Assembly: GCA_947650365.1 (NCBI GenBank)
Contig: OX393556.1
Coordinates: forward strand, 79,280,079 to 79,344,078
DNA length: 64,000 nucleotides
Source of the DNA: Chamaelirium japonicum
Taxonomy: Eukaryota > Streptophyta > Magnoliopsida > Liliales > Melanthiaceae
Direction of reading: 5' to 3'
Below are positions 34,546 through 44,979 of this stretch, piece after piece. A program made the translations under genes and the position numbers. Under the pieces are notes generated by a model. That model was not told the origin of the DNA and did not search any database. It saw only the letters and a program-made list of their open reading frames with translations. Position 1 is the stretch's first letter. Each line of letters opens with the position of its first letter.

Positions 34546-34614
34546 GGTGCATGTCAAAGCGGTGATGCCTGCCTTGGACTTATTCTCATCGCCTCGGATG
34601 AGTATAGTTGATAG

Positions 34615-35290
34615 TTTAGCTTGACCTGGATAGTCAGAAGCATTTTTATCGGACTTTCGCCATGAAATGGCGTAGCCGAATTGCTTTCGAGCTTCTGACT
34701 TGAACTGGCGGAATCGAAGGTCTTTGGTTGACCTGGGTTGCCAGGAGCCTTTTTATCGGACTTTAGCCTCGAAAGGGCATAGCCAAATTGCCTTCGAGCT
34801 TCCGACTTGAATGGACGGACTTGAAGGTCTTTGGTTGACCTGGGTTGCCAGGAGCCTTTTTATCGGACTTTAGCCTCGAGAGGGCATAGCCGAATTGCCT
34901 TCGAGGTTTCGACTTGAACTGGCGGAATCGAAGGTCTTTGGTTGACCTGGGTTGCCAGGAGCCTTTTTATCGGACTTTAGCCTCAAGTGGGCGTAGCCGA
35001 ATTGCCTTCGAGCTTCCGACTTGAATGGACGAAATCGAAGGTCTTTGGTTGACTTGGGTTGCCAGGAGCCTTTTCATCGGACTTTAGCCTCGAGAGGGTG
35101 TAGCCGAATTGCCTTCGAGCTTCCGACTTGAATGGGCGGAATCGAAGGTCTTTGGTTGACCTGGGTTACCAGGAGCCTTTTTATCGGACTTTAGCCTCGA
35201 GAGGGCATAGCCAAATTGCCTTCGAGCTTCCGACTTGAATGGGCGGAATCGAAGGTCTTCGATTGACCTGGGTTGCCAAGAGCCCTTTTT
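34615..35290. repeat. 107-bp tandem array, about 6 units
   Basis: The unit contains GGTCTTTGGTTGACCTGGGT, CTTTTTATCGGACTTTAGCC and TTGCCTTCGAGCTTCCGACT. It ends next to the 3' end of the gag ORF. Confidence 0.85.
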
Positions 35291-35457
35291 TTTTTTTATT
35301 ACTTAACATGGTGGAATCGAACTTCGAGAGGTTTGATTTTGAGAAAAAGGAGACACTTTATTGATAAAACAAAGTTGTTGTTACACTTTTTCAGAAGCTA
35401 CCCAACGGACGTTATGATTATGCATCCACGTATTACATTGACTTTCTTTCTCCACTG
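35291..35457. other. Spacer between array and gag
   Basis: AT-rich sequence with no coding signal. It may contain a 3' end-processing signal for gag RNA (AT-rich near 35300-35380, minus strand). Confidence 0.4.
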
Positions 35458-37120
35458 CTACCGCCTTTCCTTCTCTCGACCTGGTTCCTTATTAGCAAGG
35501 TAGCCATCGAGCCGTCCTTCTTGGATCAGGTCTTCGATGTGATGCTTTAGCTTCCGACATGTAGAGGTTGGGTGGCCATGGCTGCGATGGAACTCACAGT
35601 AGGCTATCAAATCTCCCGCTTGGTCGGAATTTGGAGGGAGAGGCTGTGGCCACTTGCAAAAGGGCTCATTCTGCAAGTAGGCGAAGATGTCTTTAATGGA
35701 GGTGTTCAGCTTAGTGAATACCCTTTGCTCCCTTGGAGTTCGCCTCTTTTCTGCCGGAGGGGCCTTCGGATCTTCATTGTACCTTTTGGCCTGTACCTTT
35801 TGGTCAGACGCAGCATGGGCATACTTCTTGTAGTGTGCTTCATTCGGAGCTTCATCATCTTTTTTATGTCGGGAGTCATGAGACTCACGGGGCTCGCGTA
35901 GTCTTCTGGCCTGCTGATGGTCTTCCACCTCTATCTCCCGCTGTACGCACTTGAACATTGCCTCCAAGGTACTGGGAGGATACCGGATGAAGTCAGTATA
36001 GACGTGGAGCTCTGGCCGGATAGCATTCTGGAATGCCAGCATGATGGCCTCCTAATTACGGGACCGACCGGTGAGCTCAGAGTGCTCATTATGAAACCTC
36101 ATCGTGAAGCTCCTTAGAGACTCATCGGAGCCCATCTTCAGCCGGTAGAGTGTACCCAGCTTCTTTTCCGGCTTTAAGTTTAGCCGATAATGATCCATGA
36201 AGAGTTCCGGCAGTTCTTCGAAAGTAGCCACCACACCGATGGGCAATGTGTGGTACCAATCAAGAAGGCCCCTCGAGGCTTCCCGCAAACATATGGCAAA
36301 GAACATGGTTCTCATACTCATAGGGCGTCAGGGCCTGCTTGTAGGCTAGGATATGGAGAGCAAGGTCTCCCTTGATGCAGTTAAACTTCGGCAGGCTCGG
36401 TGTTCACCAATCCATAGGAAATAGGGTTATAAGAACCTTGGGATACAGTGGCCCCATCGAGGTGATTAGCTGCCTACGGTCTTGATGACGGCGTCCCACG
36501 TCGGCAGTATGCCTTAGTCGGTTGACCAGCTCGCGGGCATCTGTTGCTTTTATGTGCGGAGGGATAGAACGTCTAGTAGACCCTGTTGACTGAGGCGATC
36601 CTTCTCGACGATAGCTTAGCACATCGTCGACATCAAGGCGATCCCACACCGTTTGCCTTGGTGCTTGTGTGGATACCTGACGCCTCTCGATACGCGACAC
36701 ATGTGGTTCTTCAAGATGATGACTCACGGCTGGGCGAGTCCTTGGTTGGTCTTCATCAGCAGCTGGAGAGTTGTGGGCCACAACCCCTGCTCTTTCAGCT
36801 ACCTTCTTTAGGGAATCCCTCTCTTGCTCGAGGGCTGTGTTCCTCTTGAGAAGGTTCAACAGCTGGAAATTAGCAGCCAAAATTTGGTATGTAGCTGGAC
36901 CGTTATCCCCTTGGGTGGCGTGCTCTTTGCCATATCGTTGCCTCGGGAATGGTGGGTCCTGCTGATTGCTGTGGCTTCCCGGATAACTTCCTTGTGGCCC
37001 CAGTCGCTTATGAACATTTCTTCGGTTAGTTGCAACCGAGACTTCTTGTTCTTCTTCGATTAGCACGTCGATTGTCCGATCAGCACCCGCCTTTGGTGGG
37101 TTGGTGCTGGCCTTCACCAT
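35458..37120 (-). pseudogene. Tat-type gag of the gag-only element
   Basis: The N-terminal part (37120-36404) is charged and contains SHHLEEPHVSRIERR-like stretches. The capsid-like Retrotrans_gag region (about 36330-35950) contains SRGLLDWYHTLPIGVV and LGTLYRLKMGSDESLRSFTMRFHNE. The C-terminal zinc-knuckle region has CEFHRSHGHPTSTC followed by RKLKHHIEDLIQEGRLDGYL (about 35590-35500). Gag forms the virus-like particle. No protease or polymerase follows, and the 107-bp array begins about 170 bp after the stop. Lightly broken, about two or three breaks. Confidence 0.85.
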
Positions 37121-37234
37121 TGAGCTTGTTGATGTCGGCGTGATAAAGGCGTTGAGGTTGATTTGGAGGAGGAATTGTGGCTCGTCACCACAAGCTGAAT
37201 AGGAGTCGGTAGAGGTGTGGGTAAGACCTCTATC

Positions 37235-37260
37235 GATATCCCACAGACGGTGCCAAAGAT
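37235..37260 (-). promoter_or_regulatory. Primer binding region of the gag-only element
   Basis: On the minus strand ATCTTTGGCACCGTCTGTGG follows the 5' LTR end directly. The TTTGGCACCGTCTGTGGG context is typical of Tat-type elements. Confidence 0.65.
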
Positions 37261-37872
37261 TATGGGGGGAAATTTTCGAGCCGCCTTGATCGAGAATCCC
37301 ACTCCACAGCCTTGATTGAATTTGATGGTTTGTAGAGTTAGAGAGATGGGAGAGTAGATAAAGAGAGTAGAGAGTGATGAAACAATGATTGGTGACGGAG
37401 TTCGGTCTTACGACCTACGTCTCCGGGTGTGAGGTGCCACCTGATCTTCACTATAATTTGAGTAAATAATGGGTGAGCATTCTCTTGACAGGCCAAGAGA
37501 AGCTTCGTATAGTGGGGTTGCACAGAGCAACTAGAAGAGAATAAGAAGGGGAGAATTGAGCTCTAACACTTGCTCTGGAATCCTCCTCCTCTGATTGAAT
37601 GACCAACCCCCTTCCTAGATGCCTTGGGGGTCCTTTTATAGCGTAGGCACGTGCCCGATATGGCAGTGATGACATGGCAATGATGACGTGGCACTGGTTC
37701 TGGGCCTCCTTGCTGGGCCCTTATTGGGCCGTTGTTCGGGCCCAATAAGGGCGAGGGCTTGATCTGCGAGTCCCGTAGAGTGGGCCCATGAACCCGGGCG
37801 GGCTTACCCACTTGGGCCATTGCACGGGCCCATGCCGCTCTGATCCAGTCCGGTACAATTTTTGCACCCATA
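37261..37872 (-). repeat. Outer right LTR (5' LTR, promoter copy) of the gag-only element
   Basis: 612 bp. A TATA box (GCTATAAAAGG on the minus strand, about 37633-37642) would drive gag and anything downstream on that strand, including the KCR fragment. Followed by the GTCAC TSD at 37873-37877. Confidence 0.85.
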
Positions 37873-38175
37873 GTCACCCATCCTGGTACTACTCTCGCCC
37901 GAGCACGTTTAACTACGGAGTTCTTACGAATTCCATAGCAACGCACGGTTTTAAAACGTGTCTTCTATGTTTGGGAGGAGAAATTATATAAGTAGCTCAG
38001 TTAGATCTCCGAAAATAAAACTCAGAAAACTAAGACATACGATTACGATGCTTGTCCATTAGATTTAAAAAATCAAAGCTTTCGATAAAAACCGATGAAT
38101 ACTTGCATATGGCTAAAAGGGTAGTTTACTAATGTAAATCATTAAATAAAATAATCAAAATTTTGGGTTGTTACA
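37873..38175 (-). repeat. Chromodomain gypsy 3' LTR, right portion
   Basis: It continues the LTR begun at 23179 and ends GGTTGTTACA. Its start contains the second GTCAC copy. Confidence 0.65.
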
Positions 38176-38380
38176 TTCTACCCCCCTTAAAAGAATTTCG
38201 ACCCTGAAATTCACATACCTGGTATGACAGAGAACAACTCTGGATTTGAGCCCGCATCTCAGTCTCCAACTCCCATGTGGCTTCATCCTCCCGATGATGT
38301 TGCCATAACACCTTAACTATAGGAATGGTTTTAGCGCCGTTTATTACTGTAGAGCTATATTTTGAATCATCCATTTGTTA
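38176..38380 (-). pseudogene. End of a chromodomain gypsy pol
   Basis: A PPT-like AAGGGGGGTAGAA abuts the LTR. A minus-strand ORF at 38374-38171 ends with a chromodomain-like IPIVKVLWQHHREDEATWELETEMR segment, as at the C-terminus of chromovirus integrases. Only this end of pol is left. Confidence 0.7.
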
Positions 38381-38835
38381 TCTTGGTTTTGTTTATCGTT
38401 TTTATCGTTATTACTTTGTTAAATTAAAATATATCTTTTCATAGAATCATTAATATCTTCTTATACAATATACTAGTCAGTCTTGTCACCATTTTGACGC
38501 CTCCGTGGTATTTGAGGCGCAGGTACTCTCCGGGAGTAGACTTGGTGGCGTTCCGTTGGTCGAGTAGCTTCGTTACTGTGCGCTCTGAGTAGAGAGTTTT
38601 CTTCCTTCAGTTCTGTTTCTCTTTTTGTCTTATAGTTAGACTTGTTCAGATGCTCTGATGTCAGAAAACTTTATGAACTTTTTGTTATTTGGTTTAATAA
38701 TATGGTTTATCTATTTCTTAGTTTTTTTTTTCTCTCTAGTCTTTGTAATTATATATATAAAAAACAATCACCCTAATACCCTATGTTTTGGATTATCTTA
38801 TTAAATTAAGTTGATTCGAAATACGGGACGTTATA
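38381..38835. other. AT-rich unassigned remainder of the chromodomain gypsy relic
   Basis: No ORF or clear LTR similarity was seen. The end GGGACGTTATA before CTTTG vaguely resembles the LTR end TTGTTACA. Confidence 0.35.
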
Positions 38836-41770
38836 CTTTGACTCTTAAAGATATTTTTTATGTCCCGTCCTTGACACGTAATTTGATTTCTGTTTCCTCT
38901 TTAGTTAATAAAGTTTATTCAGTTTGCTTTGATACTTCTGGTGTATCGTTTAAACTGAATGGAACTTTTATAATAAAAGGAATGGTTCAAAATAATCTTT
39001 ATATTGTCAGTCCTAATTTTAAAAAAGATAACATAATAACTTCAACATTTAATGTTAATTCATCTAAGCTTAAGAAATCTTCAAAAAATTTAACCCAATT
39101 ATGACACTTATGACTTGGGCATATTGGCTTAGACAGGATTCATAGGATGGTGAAGGCCGGGCTTCTGAAAATAGATTATACAGAGATCCTTCTCACCTGT
39201 GAATCCTGCCAGGAAGGCAAGATGACCAATATAGCCTTTAAAGGCAAGAAAGTAAGAGCTATTGAGTTATTATAGTTAATCCATTAAGATGTATATGGAC
39301 TCATGAGCGTCAAGACGATAGGAGACCATAAGTACTTCATCACTTTCACTGATGATTACTCAAAATAGGGTTATATTTACCTGATACATCGAAAGTCGGA
39401 ATCCTTTGACATGTTCAAAGAGTTCATGGCTGAAGTAGAAAAGCAGATAGGCAAATGTATAAAACCCTTCGATCTGATCGAGGAAGTGAATACCTATCTG
39501 ACGAGTTGCTTAGGTATTTAGTGGAGCATGGGATAACATCCCAATTAACTATTCCAGGCACCCCACAATAGAATGGAGTTTCAGAGTGAATGAATCGAAC
39601 CTTATTGGACATGGTTCGCAGCATGATAATTTACGCTAGTTTACCGATGACCTTTTAGGGATATACCATACAAACAGCAGCTCATATTATGAATCATGTT
39701 CTATCTAAGTCAGTGCCTCAGACCCCTAGAGAACTGTGGTCAAGACGAAAGCCTATACTACAACATTTCAGAATATAAGGATGCCCTGCACATGTGTGAA
39801 GGGATAAGAGAGAAAAGATAGAATCTAAATCCAGAGTATATCTATTTATAGGGTATTCCAAGGAGACTAAAGGTGAACTACTTTATGATCCTGAGGAAAA
39901 TAAGGTAATCATTTCTACGAATGTCTTTTTTCTAGAGCAAGATTATATTATGGACCGCAAGCTTGCTAGTAAGGTGGTTCTCGACGAAGTGCTAGGTACT
40001 AGTACAAAGAGCGCATTCAAAAGCATAGTGGGAGCTGACATTACAAACACTAATATACCAGACACTGTTGCAACTATTCATCTTGTAACACCACCACCAC
40101 CTCGTCGCAGTGGGAGAAGCATCAGAGCTCCTGACAGATACTATAGAGAAGCCTTATTGGTTGATCCAGAGGGTCAGAAGGATGATCCACTGAGCTACGA
40201 TGAGGTAGTGGGACCTTCTGACAATTCTGACTGACAAAAAGCCAAGGAGGCAGAAATTAGATCAATATTCCATAATGCTGTCTGGACTCTTATTACACCA
40301 TCATTCAATAATAAACCTATTGGATGTAAGTGGGTGTATAAAAAGAAGAAAGGATCTGATGGTTCCGTTGAGACTTATAAAGCTAGATTAGTTGCCAAGG
40401 GTTATACACAGAGAGAAGGAATCGACTTTGAAGAGACCTTCTTGCTGGTAGCTATAATAAAGTCTATTCGGATCCTTCTATCCATTGCAGTCCATTACAA
40501 CTAGGAGATCTAGCAAATGGATGTCAAGACAACATTCCTCAATGGGGATTTGGATGATGGCATTTATATAATACAGCCACCAGGTTTTAAGTCAGGGGAT
40601 CAGGAGCATCTAGTTTGCAAGCTGCAGAAGTCCATTTATGGACTAAAATAAGCATCTAGAAGTTGAAACATTCGTTTTGATCAAGCAATCCAGTCATATG
40701 GATTTACTCAAAACGAGAATGAACCATGCGTATACAAAAGGAGTGATAAAACTACAGTGATGTATTTGATACTTTACGTAGACGATATTCTGCTCATTGG
40801 GAATGATGTTGGAACATTATCAACAGTAAATGTCTGGTTGTCAACACAATTCGATATGAAAGACTTAGGTGAAGCGAGTTATATTTTGGGGATCAAGGTA
40901 ATACGAGATCGCCAGAATAGGATTCTCTTGCTGCCACAGGCCGCGTATATAGATAAGGTTATGGCTAGGTTTCATATGCAAAACTCTAAGAAGGGTTTTG
41001 TGCCATTTAGATATGGCGTAAAACTGTCTAAGGATCAATATCCTAAGACACCTGAGGAGAGAGCAGAAATTCAGAAGATACCTTATACTTCGATAGTAGG
41101 TAGTCTAATGTATGCTATGTATTGTACAAGGCTAGATATCTGTTTCGCAATAGGCATGATGGGTCAGTTTCAGTCGAATCCGGGTCCATATCACTGGACA
41201 GCTGTGAAGTGTATACTTAAGTACCTTCGTAGAATAAGGAACTATGAGTTGATTTACACTGCATAGGAATTGACACCGATTGGATACACAGATTCTGACT
41301 TTATATCAGATTTGGAATCCAAAAAATCGATATCAGGATTTATGTTTATGTTAGGAGGAGCAGCGATTAGTTGGCAAAGTGTGAAGCAGAAATGTATCGT
41401 GGACTCTACCACAAAGGCTGAGTACGTTGCAGCGTGCGAGACAGCCAAAGAGGCGGTACGGCTCAAGAATTTCCTTACGTATTTGGGGTGTTACCAGAAG
41501 CCCAATTACCTATTGTGCTTTATTTCGACAATAGTGGGACAATCGCACAAGCCAAGGAGCCAAGACACCACCAGAAGGGAAAGCACATTGAGCGTAAATT
41601 CTACTTGATTCAGCAGGTTCAAAAGCAAGGACGAGTAGCGGTGATATAGATTGCATCTGCAAAAAATATTATTGATCCTTTCACCAAGGCAATACCTACT
41701 AAGGCATTCGAGCGATATGTGGATGCGATGAGAGTCAAAAATTGTTTTGCTTCGCTAGGCCAAGTGGGAG
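38836..41770 (+). pseudogene. Copia C integrase, RT and RNase H relic
   Basis: Resumes at the LTLKDIFYVPSLTRNLISVSSL segment before the integrase. The integrase core lies at about 39110-39700, RT at about 40250-41260 with the YVDDILLIGND catalytic motif near 40780, and RNase H at about 41270-41700 (VDSTTKAEYVAACE). It ends at the polypurine tract GTGGGAG before 41773. Broken, with roughly ten breaks. Confidence 0.85.
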
Positions 41771-41772
41771 AT

Positions 41773-42852
41773 TGTTAGAATTTGTATGTTCTAAGCTTGT
41801 AAAACTTTATGTTTTGATCCAATAATAAACGTTAATAGTTATTATATGATATGCATATTGGTACGTAACATAGTTGCGTGTTCCTTTAAGAACAGAGAGC
41901 CATGGTTACATGGTAGTCCACTGAGTTAAAGACTGAGTGGATTGGTCCCATGTAATCTAAATAAGTTCACAACTATGATTAGGTTGGTCACATCATCATG
42001 ATAAGCTGTTAGGGGTGACAGTGCATGGGAAGTCTTCACCATGGTCATCACCAGACACAATGTCTGTGGCCGAATGGAACTAACACGGTGTACAAATCAG
42101 TGAGCAGATACTGGTACACTAAGCCGTGTTTCTATTTATGGTAAAACGGTCCTAAACTCTGAGGAACCACGTCTGATTGACTAACCAGTTGAGTGGTGCT
42201 TTGGCACACCAATGTGTGAGGATTCTATTACGTGATCCAAAACCATGGTGTACTGGGTTATCCAGTTGGTGTTGTATCAGCGTGTTACTCATGCAGGCCA
42301 TCCATACCCCTGATGGGAGGTGCTTTCCCTGGTCTGACTTATACTGTACCAAATCCAGGCCTGGTAGTCATCAGTTTGACTGTTGACCGAGTTCGATTAC
42401 TCGATGGGGTAATCAAAGGTATGAAGTATAGGTCAACCTGGAAGGAACCAAATTATATGAGTATTCGAGTCTGACGATATTCTCCACCGCTCGAAGGGCA
42501 TCATGGCATCAAGTGGAGGGATAACGAGTTTACCACTACTAAGTAGAGAGCAGAGGTATGTCGGAGAACATAGTAAGTCCTGGTGAATTGGAGTGCAGCC
42601 TGCGTCGCACTCTAGGTGGCTACACAGGTTAACTCGAGCTCAGAGGATTGATGGTACAGTCGGGTAGTATGTCGATCGAGCTTGAGTTGGAAGCCATGAA
42701 CCCTGGTCCCTGATGGTTCCACCTTATCCATATTATGTACGGTTCTTGAACCATCTCCTCAGAACACAGTAAGCAGTAAAAGGAAGAAAAAAGTCTACGT
42801 TCTGTGTGTGCTTTGCATTAGTACATGGTAGATACGTAACTACGTACAAGTA
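41773..42852 (+). repeat. 3' LTR of copia C, 5' portion
   Basis: Starts TGTTAGAATTTG after AAGTGGGAGAT. It can be aligned block by block with the copia A LTR read on the minus strand (AACAGAGAGCCATGG, TAGTCCACTGAG). It is cut near 42852 within the block corresponding to CACGGTAGATGCG. About 1080 of an expected 2300 bp remain. Confidence 0.75.
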
Positions 42853-43281
42853 GATCGCCCGGGAGTCGATGCCAAAGGCTCTATAGACGGTGTTCAGCTT
42901 AGGGCGTATGAACTTGACAGGATCCCTGAACATGCCTACCAAAGCTACCCAATCGTCGTGTCGCTTCACGATCGCATAGTAGCCAGAGCCATAATTGAAG
43001 AGGGCTTCCTCCTCTATCGGTATCATAGGCGATACCTTCGTGGCTAGGTGCGGAACTTGCGTCGGCTTCTTCACTGATGATTCCTCCTTAGGACGGCGCT
43101 TCAACACCTTTCCGCCCCCCTTAGCCCCTATGGTGCCACCAGAAGGGGCGGAAGTCTTAGTCGCCAGGGCCAGGGATTCACCTGAACCCTTACCCGAATC
43201 ACCTCTGGAGGGCTTCTTTAAGGTGATGACAAACCTCTTCTTCCCTTTACCCTGTGAACCCGAAGCTCCAGCAGACGCCAT
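42853..43281 (-). pseudogene. ORF start of unknown family with its own TATA box (antisense-ORF-like)
   Basis: From ATG 43281 about 143 codons are open: MASAGASGSQGKGKKRFVIT, a Lys/Ser/Gly-rich segment, then a compact stretch with EEEALFNYGSGYYAIVKRHDDWVALVGMF. The sequence joins copia C LTR near 42852, so the apparent continuation to 42733 is not original. I do not recognise the protein. The MAS start and the CTATAAATAG box match the Tat antisense ORF at 18119, so it may be a fragment of a related element. A host gene fragment is the alternative. Confidence 0.5.
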
Positions 43282-43406
43282 GTGAACAAGTGATCGAAAG
43301 AGAAGGTTTTAGAAGGTGGAATTCAAGGGGCTCAAGAGTTCGAAAGTTTGTAAATTCGAGAGTTCAAAAATTCTAAAAGTGTAAAGAATTAGAAAACTTC
43401 CCTGGT

Positions 43407-43416
43407 CTATTTATAG
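43407..43416 (-). promoter_or_regulatory. TATA box before the ORF at 43281
   Basis: CTATAAATAG on the minus strand, about 125 bp upstream of the ATG and identical to the box at 18214-18223. Confidence 0.55.
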
Positions 43417-43419
43417 ACT

Positions 43420-43773
43420 TCAAAATTCAAATTTCCTACCAAAAAGCTTGTTGGCGAGAAGAACGAAAAGGCAGGCAATGGGCAAATTCAACCAGATACA
43501 GTGCAACAGGACTTGACCCTCCAAATCCCAAGAGGTCATGTCAGCATCCTGCCACGTCAGCCTCGTCAACAAATAATCAACCTTTTTCGAAGAAGGCCAA
43601 GTCCCATCGACCGACCGACCGTCGATGTCTGACTGATCGTCGATGTCCGACCGATCGTCGTCGTCAGACCGACCGATCGGTCGGTCAAGGTTCTGCCTGG
43701 GTTGGGAGCCAGGACCCTTCTGGCACCTGACCACCCAAATCACAGTCGGTTGGTGTTGCCCGACCGACCATCG
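43420..43773. repeat. Stretch with a short tandem repeat of about 19 bp
   Basis: No recognisable gene. About 43605-43690 carries imperfect copies of CGACCGATCGTCGATGTC and similar units. Confidence 0.5.
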
Positions 43774-44007
43774 CTATCTGACTGACCGCTGATGTCCGAC
43801 GAACTCAACTTTGCGGATATACTCCGACTTAGTGGGTGCGGAGGCAAATCCCACACCAAGATGCCCCTTGCCAAGGATGCCGAGGCTTCCCTTAGCCTTG
43901 CCTTTCCCCGCTATCTTCGGCGATGAAGGTTCAACGATAGCCTTCCCCTTCTTCGATGGCCTCACCTTAGGAGGGACAATGTTCTTGGAGCAGCTCACAG
44001 ATGCCAT
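43774..44007 (-). pseudogene. Second short ORF start with TATA box, unknown family
   Basis: ATG 44007 opens a 77-aa Lys/Pro/Gly-rich reading (MASVSCSKNIVPPKVRPSKK). CCTATAAATC on the minus strand at 44085-44094 lies about 80 bp upstream. The layout matches the ORFs at 43281 and 18119. It may be a truncated relative; the family is not recognised. Confidence 0.4.
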
Positions 44008-44094
44008 CGCAAGAACTCGGGAGCAAAAAATAGAGAATGCAAAAAAATTCTAATAGTGTGAGGGAAAAATGAACTCCGGGATGAGATTTATAGG

Positions 44095-44454
44095 CCCCGA
44101 GAACCTTGGTGGAAAAATCTATGCAACACATAGTGCCACCAGATTGGCAGATGACAAAACGATAGGCTAAACGAAGCGACGGGAAGACGAAAAGCCAAAC
44201 TCCATCTCACCCGAGCGATAGGCAGACGATCGGGTGAAAATTCAAAGTTCGACTAAAAAGACTTCACCCAATCGACAGGCAGACGATCGGGTGAATTTCC
44301 AAAGGATCGGGCAAAAAATATAGTTTTTTACCCGATCGCCCCAAGCTCCACCGGTTGAATTTGATCGATCGGACAAATTTATCCGATCGGACAAATTAAA
44401 CTGATCGGCAAAAAGACTTCACCCAATCAACAGGCAGACGATGCCAATTGGCAC
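44095..44454. other. Non-coding stretch with repeated GATCGGGTGAA-type motifs
   Basis: CTTCACCCAATCGACAGGCA occurs at about 44266 and, slightly changed, at 44418. GATCGGGTGAA and GATCGGACAAATT recur. No ORF. Confidence 0.5.
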
Positions 44455-44868
44455 AAAGCAGGTGTCTTCCGTGCGACCAACTCCCTCGCCAACTCGGAGA
44501 GAGAGAAACGGAGAAATAGAGAGAAAGAGAGAGAAAGAAAGATCAGAGAGAGAGAGAGATCATGGGGAAGAGAGAGAGGGATCGAAGAAAGGGAGACGGG
44601 GAGAGAGATCGGAGAGAGAGATACAGAGAGAGATCAGAGAGAGAGAGACCGAAGAGAGAGAGGGGGGTCGGGTGCAATCGGTGTAGAGAGAGATAAAGAG
44701 ATAGAGATTATAGGGAAGAAAGAGAGGGATTAAAGAAAGAAAGAAAGTGAGTGAGAGATAGAGAGAAAGATCGAAGGAGGGTGCGATCGGTGTAGAGAGA
44801 GATCGTGGGGAAAATAGAGGGATCAGAGAGAGAGACACGGGGAGATAAGGATTTTAGGGGGGGTTTTC
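44455..44868. repeat. GA-rich simple repeat region
   Basis: Degenerate (GAGA)n and GAAAGA runs. Open frames on either strand are an effect of the composition. Confidence 0.8.
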
Positions 44869-44979
44869 TTTGAGTAGATGCTCGGAAGTGACGATAATCA
44901 AGTACAAGATGAAGTAAGATATCTTTGAGAGGATGCTCAGAAGTGAAGATGATCAAGTACGAGATGAAATAGGGATGAA
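44869..44979. repeat. 55-bp direct duplication
   Basis: A TTTGAGTAGATGCTCGGAAG-type segment is repeated once as TTTGAGAGGATGCTCAGAAG at the left edge of the gypsy relic. Confidence 0.7.

Larger units (their letters stand above)
23254..37872 (-). mobile_element. Gag-only, gene-capturing LTR retrotransposon (TR-GAG-like) with hairpin arrays
   Basis: Two outer 612-bp LTRs (23254-23865 and 37261-37872) with a matching GTCAC TSD bound a 14.6-kb element on the minus strand. Behind the 5' LTR are a primer site and a Tat-type gag, but no protease, RT, RNase H or integrase. The rest is tandem arrays, a captured KCR fragment, a third LTR copy and an inserted LINE. Outer LTRs differ at about 34 of 612 positions by eye (5-6%), about 2 million years at 1.3e-8. 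Gag-only elements with terminal repeats are known in plants as TR-GAG. Gag is mildly broken, and the rest could not support autonomous movement. Confidence 0.85.
23179..38835 (-). mobile_element. Chromodomain Ty3/gypsy relic inserted in copia C
   Basis: The left edge is a TG...CA LTR (TGTAACATCC...TTGTTACA), itself split by the gag-only element. Just right of it, on the minus strand, are a PPT-like purine run and the end of a pol protein with a chromodomain-like segment (VKVLWQHHREDEATWE). Only this small part of pol remains, and the rest is missing. The right end near 38835 is inferred from the CTTTG duplication. Confidence 0.65.
20032..42852 (+). mobile_element. Ty1/copia element 'copia C', old, interrupted by nested elements
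   Basis: A 5' LTR remnant, primer site, long leader, gag, protease, integrase, RT, RNase H, polypurine tract and part of a 3' LTR are in order on the + strand. They are split at 23178 by the nested block 23179-38835. Leader, gag and LTR resemble copia A and B but are clearly diverged, so it is an older relative. It is broken, with many breaks. The left LTR is cut at 20032, probably by the Tat-type element, and the right LTR is cut near 42852. Confidence 0.85.

Noticed and set aside
42733-42852. C-terminal extension of the ORF from 43281
   Set aside because: This part is copia C LTR sequence, so the reading runs across an element junction.
44441-44838. ORFs in the GA-rich region
   Set aside because: Simple-sequence composition keeps frames open; the Arg/Glu and Ser/Leu products are not credible.
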